DNA from: Cyanobacteria bacterium UBA3803
GTDB lineage: Bacteria; Cyanobacteriota; Vampirovibrionia; Gastranaerophilales; Gastranaerophilaceae
Direction of reading: 5' to 3'
NCBI GenBank assembly: GCA_002369055.1
Contig: DFEL01000166.1
Coordinates: 1-5,627, forward strand
DNA length: 5,627 nucleotides
Made by a program: the position numbers and the translations under genes. A model generated the notes under the pieces. That model was not told where the DNA came from and made no database searches. It saw only the letters and a program-made list of their open reading frames with translations. The first letter of the stretch is position 1. Each line of letters opens with the position of its first letter. Positions 1 to 4,754 of the stretch are shown in pieces.

Positions 1-831
1 AAAAAAGGTATTGAATTTGTGAATAATTACATGATACCTTTACTTGCAGTTATTTTAATTGTGTTAATGGCAGCATCGTTAAATTTACCAAATGCTCATT
101 TAGGTTTAGAGTTTGTATTTAAACCTGATTTTTCAAAGTTTAACTGTCAAACTGTTTTAACAGCAATGGGACAAGCATTTTTTACTTTAAGTGTTGGTAC
201 AGGAACACTTTTGACATACGGAAGCTACATAAAAGAAGATAAATGTATCGTTCAATCAGCCTATACAATAATATTTTCAAGTATTTTATTTTCAGTTCTT
301 GCAGGAATAATGATATTTCCTGCGGTATTTTCTTTTGGATTAGAACCAAATTCAGGTGCAGGACTTGTTTTTGTAACTTTGCCAAAAGTTTTTATGCAAA
401 TTCCTTGCGGAAACATCATTGCAGGTGCATTTTTTATTTTGTTATTCTGTGCTGCTGTAACATCTGGTATAAGCATGCTCGAAGTACCTTGTGCTACTTT
501 GGTTGAAAGATTAAAAATATCAAGATTAAAAGCATGTATTATAATATTTTTTGCAGTTGCTTTTATAAGCATCCCTGCAACTTTATCATTCGGTATTTTA
601 GGTGATATAAAGCTATTTGGAAAAACAATTTTTGATATACTTGATTTTTCGGCATCAAATATACTTATGCCTTTAAATTCTCTAATTTTATGTGTTATTG
701 CAGGATGGTTTTTAAAAATCAAAGGTGAAATGATATTTAAAAACAAGATTTTTGCAAAAATATTTGATATTGGATTAAAATATATTGTTCCAATAGTCTT
801 AATTTTAATTTTTTATTTGGGATTAAAATAA
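1..831 (+). CDS. Na+-dependent amino-acid transporter, NSS/SNF family (5' end outside window)
   Basis: Integral membrane symporter that probably couples Na+ entry to uptake of an amino acid or related compound. The frame is open back to base 1 and begins KKGIE, the conserved lead-in to TM5, so the GTG at 19 is internal and TM1-TM4 lie upstream. Counting from base 1: TM5 about 11-27, then the LKPDF-like KPDFSK; TM6 with GQAFFTLSVGTG at 57-68 and TYGSY; TM7 about 85-107; TM8 with AAVTS at 151-155, matching the LeuT Na2-site Ala/Thr/Ser; TM9-TM11 follow. The protein stops after TM11, as in 11-TM bacterial members such as Tyt1. By hand alignment with LeuT, the substrate-pocket Phe259 is Thr67, and TM7 has no acidic residue at either position usually discussed for chloride independence. 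The family is certain; the substrate is not predictable. The gene is convergent with the hisS operon and its stop lies beside a shared hairpin. Confidence 0.93.
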   Translation, partial: KKGIEFVNNYMIPLLAVILIVLMAASLNLPNAHLGLEFVFKPDFSKFNCQTVLTAMGQAFFTLSVGTGTLLTYGSYIKEDKCIVQSAYTIIFSSILFSVLAGIMIFPAVFSFGLEPNSGAGLVFVTLPKVFMQIPCGNIIAGAFFILLFCAAVTSGISMLEVPCATLVERLKISRLKACIIIFFAVAFISIPATLSFGILGDIKLFGKTIFDILDFSASNILMPLNSLILCVIAGWFLKIKGEMIFKNKIFAKIFDIGLKYIVPIVLILIFYLGLK

Positions 832-848
832 AACTGTTTAAAACAGTT
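821..848 (-). terminator. Rho-independent terminator of the hisS operon, overlapping both convergent stop codons
   Basis: The inverted repeat AACTGT (832-837) / ACAGTT (843-848) has a five-base loop. Read on the minus strand it is followed by a T-rich run, TTTATTTTAATC (832 down to 821), as expected for an intrinsic terminator just past the 838 stop of the small nucleotidyltransferase gene. On the plus strand the hairpin is followed by CAGAATTG with no T-run, so it should terminate the transporter poorly. The stem is short and AT-rich, hence moderate confidence. Confidence 0.6.
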
Positions 849-1164
849 CAGAATTGAAGAAAATACCTTCTTCGGTCACTTCTTGATATAGTTCTTCGTC
901 TTTTTTTAATTCTTTTATAGTAAGCGGATGTAAGTCAATGAAGATATCAAAATTTTCTTCTACCTTGCCTATTACACGCCAAATTTCTTCCCGCTTTGTT
1001 TTATCTTGCTCGTTATCAAAAATTGCAACAAGTTCTATGTCTTCGTCCTCGTGCATTTTACCGTCAAGGTACAAACCGAACAGATAAAGACCTTTAAAAT
1101 CAGAAAACTTTTCTTTTAATGATTTTATTAGGTCGGTTATAATTTCATCTACCTTATTGGACAT
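838..1164 (-). CDS. Divergent nucleotidyltransferase-fold protein (MNT-like), coupled to hisS
   Basis: A 108-residue single-domain protein of the polymerase-beta nucleotidyltransferase superfamily, function unknown. The family signature is GS-X10-D-X-D. Here the same spacing reads G30 L31, ten residues, then D42 I43 E44, so the Ser is replaced by Leu and the second Asp by Glu. A third acidic residue is probably D77 in DIFIDLHPLT, and the end EEGIFF resembles the usual EGI(V)LY tail of these small proteins. The changes suggest weak or lost transferase activity, although the acidic triad is nominally kept. The ATG overlaps the hisS stop by 11 bases, and an AGGGGG Shine-Dalgarno lies inside hisS, so translation is probably coupled to HisRS. 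No HEPN partner is adjacent: the next gene is the convergent transporter. It could be an orphan antitoxin, a regulator, or an enzyme with an unknown substrate. Confidence 0.75.
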   Translation of the reverse strand: MSNKVDEIITDLIKSLKEKFSDFKGLYLFGLYLDGKMHEDEDIELVAIFDNEQDKTKREEIWRVIGKVEENFDIFIDLHPLTIKELKKDEELYQEVTEEGIFFNSELF

Positions 1165-2401
1165 TTTTTAAAATGCCCCCTAATTCTTCACGTTTTACTG
1201 AAACTTGTTCAGAATTTTCAAGATTTTTAACGGAAATTGTATTGTTTTTAATTTCATCTTCACCCAAAATCAATGCAAAACGTGCAAGTTTTGAGGCTTT
1301 TTCCAGTTGCTTTGTAAACTTTTTATTAGTAAGGTCAAAATCAACTTTTATATCATTTTTTCTTAAATATTCAACCAATTTAAGCGTTTCTTCAACATTT
1401 GTTGAAACAACATACGCATCAAGTTTTTTACTTTCTCGAGCAGGAAGCAATGAGATTAATCTTTCCATACCCATAGCAAAACCAACAGCTGGCGTATCTT
1501 CGCCACCTAAATTTCTTACAAGGCTGTCATAACGACCGCCACCGCAAACTGCATTTTGTGAACCTAGATTGTTTGATTTAATTTCAAAAACTGTTCTGTT
1601 GTAATAGTCCAAACCTCTTACAAGAAGCTTGTTTACTGAATATTTTATACCTAAAACATTCAAATATTTTTTTACGCTTTCAAAATGTTCATGACATTCA
1701 GGACAAACAAAATTTGAAGTTATAACCGCTTTTACTTCCGGTTTTTCGTAAATCGCCTTACATTCTTCAACTTTGCAATCCAAAAGTCTTAAAGGATTTT
1801 TTTCATATCTTTTTTGACAATCAGGACAAAGTTCTGATAAATATGGTTTTAGAACTTCTTTTAACTTCTTTTTATATTCTTCTCGGCAAGTCGGACAGCC
1901 AAGAGTGTTAATCTCTACATCTAAATCGTTTAAGCCGATAGCGTTTAAGTAGTTTACTGCAATTGAAATTGCCTCTGCATCAGCGGTTGGTTGAGCAATA
2001 CCAAACAATTCCATACCTACTTGATGAAACTGTCTTTGCCTACCTGCCTGTGGACGTTCATATCTGAACATTGGTCCTTTGTACCATAATTTTACCGGTG
2101 CAGAAAGCCTGTGCATACCGTTTTCGATATATGAACGAACAACACCTGCCGTATTTTCAGGACGCAATGTTAAAGAACGTTCTGATTTTTCAAACGTGTA
2201 CATTTCTTTGTTTACGATGTCTGTTGTATCACCTACTCCTCGAGCAAATAACTCTGTTGCCTCAAAAATAGGTGTTCTGATTTCTTTAAAGCCTGCGTTT
2301 GAAAAAACTTTTTTTGCGGTTTCTTCAATGAAGTGCCAACTGTCCATTTCAGTTGGAAGTATGTCTTTTGTTCCTTTTTGTACTGTAATTATCTTAGCCA
2401 T
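1154..2401 (-). CDS. hisS: Histidyl-tRNA synthetase
   Basis: Cytoplasmic class II aminoacyl-tRNA synthetase that activates histidine with ATP and charges tRNA-His. All landmarks are present in the 415 residues: GTKDILP near the start; motif 1 region 40-60; motif 2 with R80-P-E and the loop FRYERPQAGRQRQFHQVG at 112-129; the HisA motif LVRGLDYYNRT at 260-270; CGGGRYD at 286-292; motif 3 AVGFAMGMERL at 305-315; then the anticodon-binding domain from about 327. The length is normal (E. coli about 424). The insertion domain holds eight cysteines in pairs (C169/C172, C192/C195, C209/C214, C233/C236) that E. coli HisRS lacks, suggesting one or two zinc sites. The start is fixed by an in-frame TAA four codons upstream, with no other start codon between. 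There is no Shine-Dalgarno before it. It is first in an operon with the small nucleotidyltransferase gene and divergent from mntA-hepT. Confidence 0.98.
   Translation of the reverse strand: MAKIITVQKGTKDILPTEMDSWHFIEETAKKVFSNAGFKEIRTPIFEATELFARGVGDTTDIVNKEMYTFEKSERSLTLRPENTAGVVRSYIENGMHRLSAPVKLWYKGPMFRYERPQAGRQRQFHQVGMELFGIAQPTADAEAISIAVNYLNAIGLNDLDVEINTLGCPTCREEYKKKLKEVLKPYLSELCPDCQKRYEKNPLRLLDCKVEECKAIYEKPEVKAVITSNFVCPECHEHFESVKKYLNVLGIKYSVNKLLVRGLDYYNRTVFEIKSNNLGSQNAVCGGGRYDSLVRNLGGEDTPAVGFAMGMERLISLLPARESKKLDAYVVSTNVEETLKLVEYLRKNDIKVDFDLTNKKFTKQLEKASKLARFALILGEDEIKNNTISVKNLENSEQVSVKREELGGILKNVQ
1176..1181 (-). promoter_or_regulatory. Shine-Dalgarno for the small nucleotidyltransferase gene, inside the 3' end of hisS
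   Basis: Read on the minus strand, AGGGGG ends 11 bases before the ATG at 1164-1162. It is the G-richest purine run nearby, although the spacing is slightly long. It lies within the last codons of hisS (around GGILKNVQ), so ribosomes finishing hisS would expose or re-use it. This supports 1164 as the real start. Confidence 0.55.
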
Positions 2402-2407
2402 ACAGAA

Positions 2408-2436
2408 ATGTTAGTACAAACAACAAAGCAATTCAA
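2408..2436 (-). promoter_or_regulatory. Candidate hisS promoter, giving a leaderless mRNA
   Basis: On the minus strand, TTGAAT (2436-2431) and TAACAT (2413-2408) are separated by 17 bases; each matches four of six consensus positions. Six bases separate the -10 from the hisS ATG, so transcription would start at or within a base or two of the A of ATG. The lack of any Shine-Dalgarno before hisS fits this. The -10 is weak, and TACTAA, three bases further upstream, is an alternative. Confidence 0.45.
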
Positions 2437-2438
2437 GG

Positions 2439-2467
2439 TTTATTTTTGTTTTGCAGTATGTTATAAT
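2439..2467 (+). promoter_or_regulatory. Extended -10 promoter of mntA-hepT, probably leaderless
   Basis: A perfect TATAAT (2462-2467) is preceded by TGT (2459-2461), making a textbook extended -10. The -35 is poor (TTTATT, 2439-2444, 17-base spacer), as extended -10 promoters tolerate. Exactly six bases separate TATAAT from the ATG at 2474, so the transcript should start at about 2474. No Shine-Dalgarno is visible in the bases upstream of the ATG. Its -35 lies two bases from the hisS -35 on the other strand. Confidence 0.65.
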
Positions 2468-2473
2468 GAATTT

Positions 2474-2776
2474 ATGAATAAAATTTATACGATAGAAGAA
2501 ATAAAAAACATATTGAATGATAATAAAGATTATTTTGCTGAAAAATACAATGTAAATAACTTTTTGCTATTTGGTTCTTATGCAAAAAATCTGCAAACGG
2601 AAGAAAGCGATATTGATTTGTTGGTTAATTTTACTAAACCTGTTGATATGTTTGATTTTGTTGATTTACAAGAATATTTGACAAAAATTTTTAATAAAAA
2701 AATAGATTTAGGTACAGTTAATGGTTTAAAATCTTTTGTAAAAGATTCTATTTTAAAGGAAGCCCTTACTCTATGA
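2474..2776 (+). CDS. mntA: MntA-type antitoxin, MNT-domain nucleotidyltransferase
   Basis: Antitoxin half of a HEPN-MNT pair. In characterised systems MntA transfers AMP groups from ATP to a tyrosine in the HepT active site and so silences the RNase. The 100 residues include an intact signature: G34 S35, ten residues, D46-I-D48 (GSYAKN ... SDIDLLV), with D78 in KKIDLG as the likely third catalytic Asp. The N-terminal helix YTIEEIKNILNDNKDYFAEKY and the LFGSYA strand are typical. The frame is open upstream, but family alignment begins at MNKIYTIEEI, and the perfect extended -10 six bases before this ATG also favours it. It overlaps hepT by four bases (ATGA), so the two are translationally coupled, antitoxin first. 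It is divergent from hisS. Confidence 0.92.
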   Translation: MNKIYTIEEIKNILNDNKDYFAEKYNVNNFLLFGSYAKNLQTEESDIDLLVNFTKPVDMFDFVDLQEYLTKIFNKKIDLGTVNGLKSFVKDSILKEALTL

Positions 2777-3153
2777 AGAAAAAAGAACCGATATTTTTTC
2801 TAAAAGATATTAATAACTCACTTAATAAGATTTTTCACTATACAGAAAATATTTCTTATGATGAATTTATGAACAGTGATATTACAAAAGATGCTGTTGA
2901 GCGAAATTTTGAAATAATAGGTGAGGCAGTTAAGAATTTAAGTGAAGATTTTAGAAATCAATATCCGCAAATACCATTTAAGCAAGTAGCAGGAATGAGA
3001 GATAAATTAATACACGATTATTTTGGTATTGATTACGAGAGTTTCCAATTAACTAATATATTGGAAATAGAACGCACAAATTTGACCGAAATTGAATGTA
3101 GTAACCAACGTCCGAAGGATAACATTTTAGTTTTAAAAGAACAATTATTTTAA
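2773..3153 (+). CDS. hepT: HepT-type toxin, HEPN-domain RNase (DUF86 family)
   Basis: Toxin half of the pair. HepT proteins are dimeric RNases reported to cleave mRNA or trim tRNA 3' ends, and are neutralised by MntA AMPylation of the motif tyrosine. The 126 residues contain the RX4HXY motif as R76-DKLI-H81-D-Y83, followed by FGIDYE; the upstream helix AVERNFEIIGEAVKNL and the FKQVAGMRDKLIHDYF stretch are characteristic. All catalytic residues are intact. A Shine-Dalgarno, AAAGGA (2755-2760), lies 12 bases before the ATG inside mntA. Odd feature: between E89 and the usual end VLKEQLF lie about 30 residues, where close relatives have roughly a dozen. This extra stretch is richer in G+C than the rest of the gene and starts at an 8-bp inverted repeat. 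The other two frames are closed by stops there, so a simple frameshift does not explain it. Confidence 0.92.
   Translation: MKKKEPIFFLKDINNSLNKIFHYTENISYDEFMNSDITKDAVERNFEIIGEAVKNLSEDFRNQYPQIPFKQVAGMRDKLIHDYFGIDYESFQLTNILEIERTNLTEIECSNQRPKDNILVLKEQLF
3042..3067. repeat. 8-bp inverted repeat at the edge of the HepT expansion
   Basis: TTTCCAAT (3042-3049) and ATTGGAAA (3060-3067) form a perfect inverted repeat with a 10-base AT-only spacer, inside hepT just where it departs from the family pattern. The next 50 bases (3071-3120) are 40% G+C, against about 30% for the preceding hepT stretch (2941-3040). It could mark an inserted palindromic element or be chance in AT-rich DNA. Confidence 0.4.
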
Positions 3154-3178
3154 ATAGTAAAAATTTTTGTTGTATTAT
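3150..3178 (+). promoter_or_regulatory. Possible hydG promoter
   Basis: In the 43-base gap between hepT and hydG, TATTAT (3173-3178, five of six) lies 17 bases after TTAAAT (3150-3155, three of six) and would start RNA at about 3185, at the Shine-Dalgarno. TATATT at 3178-3183 is an equally plausible -10. The region is AT-rich, so chance matches are expected, and hydG may also be read through from hepT. Confidence 0.3.
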
Positions 3179-3184
3179 ATATTT

Positions 3185-3191
3185 AGAGGGG
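3185..3191 (+). promoter_or_regulatory. Shine-Dalgarno fixing the hydG start
   Basis: AGAGGGG ends five bases before the ATG at 3197. The in-frame ATG at 3167 has no such site and lies in the AT-rich promoter-like gap. Starting at 3197 also puts the cluster cysteines at 96/100/103 and 386/389/412, the numbering I remember for Clostridium acetobutylicum HydG. Confidence 0.85.
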
Positions 3192-3196
3192 AAAAT

Positions 3197-4615
3197 ATGT
3201 ACGACAAAAAATCACTTAAAGCTGAAGAATTTATTGAACATAATGAGATTTTAGAAACATTAGATTATGCTGAAAAAAACAAAGATAATGTTCAATTAAT
3301 TGATGAAATTCTTGCAAAAGCAAAAGAAAGAAAAGGCTTATCGCACAGAGAAGCAAGTGTTCTTTTATCTTGCAATATTGAAGAAAAAAATCAAGAAATA
3401 TACAAACTTGCAGAGCAAATAAAAAAAGATTTTTACGGAAATCGTATCGTTATGTTTGCTCCGCTTTATCTTTCAAATTATTGTGTAAACGGATGTGTAT
3501 ATTGTCCATATCACGCACAAAACAAGCACATTCCACGCAAAAAAATGACACAGGAAGAAATAAAACGTGAAGTTATTGCCTTACAAGATATGGGACACAA
3601 ACGTCTTGCTCTTGAAACAGGTGAAGACCCAGTAAATAACCCTATTGAATACATTTTGGAAAGTATAAATACAATTTATTCAATCAAACACAAAAACGGT
3701 GCTATTCGCCGTGTAAACGTTAATATAGCAGCAACAACAGTTGAAAATTATCGTAAACTAAAAGATGCAGGAATTGGAACTTATATTTTGTTCCAAGAAA
3801 CTTATCACAAAGAAAGTTATGAACGTTTGCATCCGACAGGTCCAAAACACAATTACGCATATCACACAGAGGCTATGGACAGAGCTATGGAAGGCGGAAT
3901 TGATGATGTCGGTTTGGGTGTTTTGTTCGGGCTTGAACGCTACAAATACGAATTTGCAGGAATTTTAATGCACGCAGAACACTTAGAAGCAGTACACGGT
4001 GTTGGTCCACATACGATTAGTGTGCCAAGAATAAGACATGCTGACGATATAGACCCTTCCGCATTCGACAACGGTATTGATGATGAAACTTTCTGTAAAA
4101 TTGTTGCGTGTATTAGAATTGCTGTTCCATATACCGGCATGATTGTTTCTACAAGAGAATCTAAAGAAATTAGAGAAAGAGTTTTGCATTTGGGTATTTC
4201 TCAAATTTCAGGCGGTTCAAAAACTTCTGTTGGCGGATATAATGAAGAAGATTACACAGAAGAAGATTCTTCTCAATTTGATGTAGTTGATAATCGTCCG
4301 CTTGATGAAGTTCTGAACTGGCTTATGGAAATAGGATATTTGCCAAGTTTTTGTACGGCTTGTTACCGTGAGGGAAGAACAGGCGAAAGATTTATGGAAA
4401 TTTGTAAATCTAAACAAATCCAAAACTGCTGTCACCCTAACGCAATTATAACAATGAAAGAATACTTGCAAGATTACGCATCTGAAAAAACTAAAAAAAC
4501 AGGTGATAAACTTCTTGAACAAGAAATTTTAAAAATTGAAAATGAAGTTACTCGTAAAAAAACATCCGAAATCCTAAAAGAAATTGAAAACGGTAAAAGA
4601 GATTTTAGATTTTAA
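3197..4615 (+). CDS. hydG: [FeFe]-hydrogenase H-cluster maturase HydG (radical SAM tyrosine lyase)
   Basis: Radical SAM enzyme that cleaves tyrosine to p-cresol and dehydroglycine, yielding the CO and CN- ligands delivered as an Fe(CO)2CN synthon for the [FeFe]-hydrogenase H-cluster, together with HydE and HydF. The 472 residues are full length. C96-VNG-C100-VY-C103 is the CX3CX2C radical SAM site. The C-terminal C386-TA-C389-X22-C412 holds the auxiliary cluster that distinguishes HydG from ThiH. LALETGEDP (138-145), GVGPHTISVPR (268-278) and the QISGGSKTSVGGY block (336-348) are typical HydG segments. Residues 430-472 form a charged helical tail. The gene follows hepT by 43 bases with its own strong Shine-Dalgarno. 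Neither hydE, hydF nor a hydrogenase is next to it here, so the maturation genes may be scattered. No good terminator follows the stop. Confidence 0.97.
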   Translation: MYDKKSLKAEEFIEHNEILETLDYAEKNKDNVQLIDEILAKAKERKGLSHREASVLLSCNIEEKNQEIYKLAEQIKKDFYGNRIVMFAPLYLSNYCVNGCVYCPYHAQNKHIPRKKMTQEEIKREVIALQDMGHKRLALETGEDPVNNPIEYILESINTIYSIKHKNGAIRRVNVNIAATTVENYRKLKDAGIGTYILFQETYHKESYERLHPTGPKHNYAYHTEAMDRAMEGGIDDVGLGVLFGLERYKYEFAGILMHAEHLEAVHGVGPHTISVPRIRHADDIDPSAFDNGIDDETFCKIVACIRIAVPYTGMIVSTRESKEIRERVLHLGISQISGGSKTSVGGYNEEDYTEEDSSQFDVVDNRPLDEVLNWLMEIGYLPSFCTACYREGRTGERFMEICKSKQIQNCCHPNAIITMKEYLQDYASEKTKKTGDKLLEQEILKIENEVTRKKTSEILKEIENGKRDFRF

Positions 4616-4662
4616 ATTTTAATTTGCACTACTTATAAAAATTCTTTTATTACCCATTTGTA

Positions 4663-4684
4663 AACTTATGTAACAAAATAAGTT
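4663..4684. repeat. 7-bp inverted repeat between hydG and the filament-like gene
   Basis: AACTTAT (4663-4669) and ATAAGTT (4678-4684) flank an eight-base spacer, GTAACAAA. On the plus strand it is followed by AAAAC, so it is not a convincing hydG terminator. It sits just upstream of the sigma-28-like promoter and could be an operator or chance. The rest of 4616-4754 shows only the promoter and ribosome-binding site listed separately. Confidence 0.35.
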
Positions 4685-4691
4685 AAAACAA

Positions 4692-4719
4692 TAAAGAATA
4701 CATGGTTTTGAGCCGAAGA
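4692..4719 (+). promoter_or_regulatory. Candidate sigma-28 (FliA-type) promoter
   Basis: TAAAGAAT (4692-4699) and GCCGAAGA (4712-4719) each match six of eight positions of the flagellar sigma-28 consensus, TAAAGTTT and GCCGATAA. Twelve bases lie between them, where the consensus has 11. GCCG is unusual in such AT-rich intergenic DNA. Transcription would start at about 4726-4728, leaving a leader of roughly 28 bases that contains the Shine-Dalgarno AAAGGGA (4741-4747). No comparably good sigma-70 promoter was found in the gap. Confidence 0.45.
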
Positions 4720-4754
4720 ATAACATGTAGGTAAGGTCGTAAAGGGAATAAGTT

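Noticed and set aside
261..746. 161-residue minus-strand reading frame opposite the transporter
   Set aside because: It is antisense to a clearly conserved gene, shows no recognisable domain and is typical of a shadow frame in AT-rich DNA.
19..831. GTG at 19 as the transporter start
   Set aside because: The frame is open to base 1 and the residues before the GTG (KKGIE) belong to the conserved segment before TM5; TM1-TM4 must lie upstream.
2079..2414. Plus-strand reading frames opposite the 5' part of hisS
   Set aside because: They are antisense to the conserved catalytic motifs of HisRS and have no recognisable family or ribosome-binding site.
2333..2473. N-terminal extension of MntA starting at 2333 or 2408
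   Set aside because: These residues are antisense to hisS or its promoter and do not resemble MntA; the family begins at MNKIYTIEEI, right after a perfect extended -10.
3040..3125. Frameshift explaining the odd HepT C-terminus
   Set aside because: Both other forward frames hit stops within a few codons of 3045, and the normal end VLKEQLF is recovered in the original frame.
3167..3196. ATG at 3167 as the hydG start
   Set aside because: It has no Shine-Dalgarno, whereas the ATG at 3197 has AGAGGGG at ideal spacing and gives the standard HydG length and cysteine numbering.
4217..4522. 101-residue minus-strand frame within hydG
   Set aside because: It is antisense to the conserved HydG C-terminal cluster region and has no independent support.
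4663..4690. Intrinsic terminator for hydG
   Set aside because: The 7-bp AT-rich stem is followed by A residues rather than a T-run on the plus strand.
4616..4754. Riboswitch or small RNA gene upstream of the 4755 gene
   Set aside because: No recognised riboswitch core could be found; the G-rich part is better explained by a sigma-28-like box and the Shine-Dalgarno.
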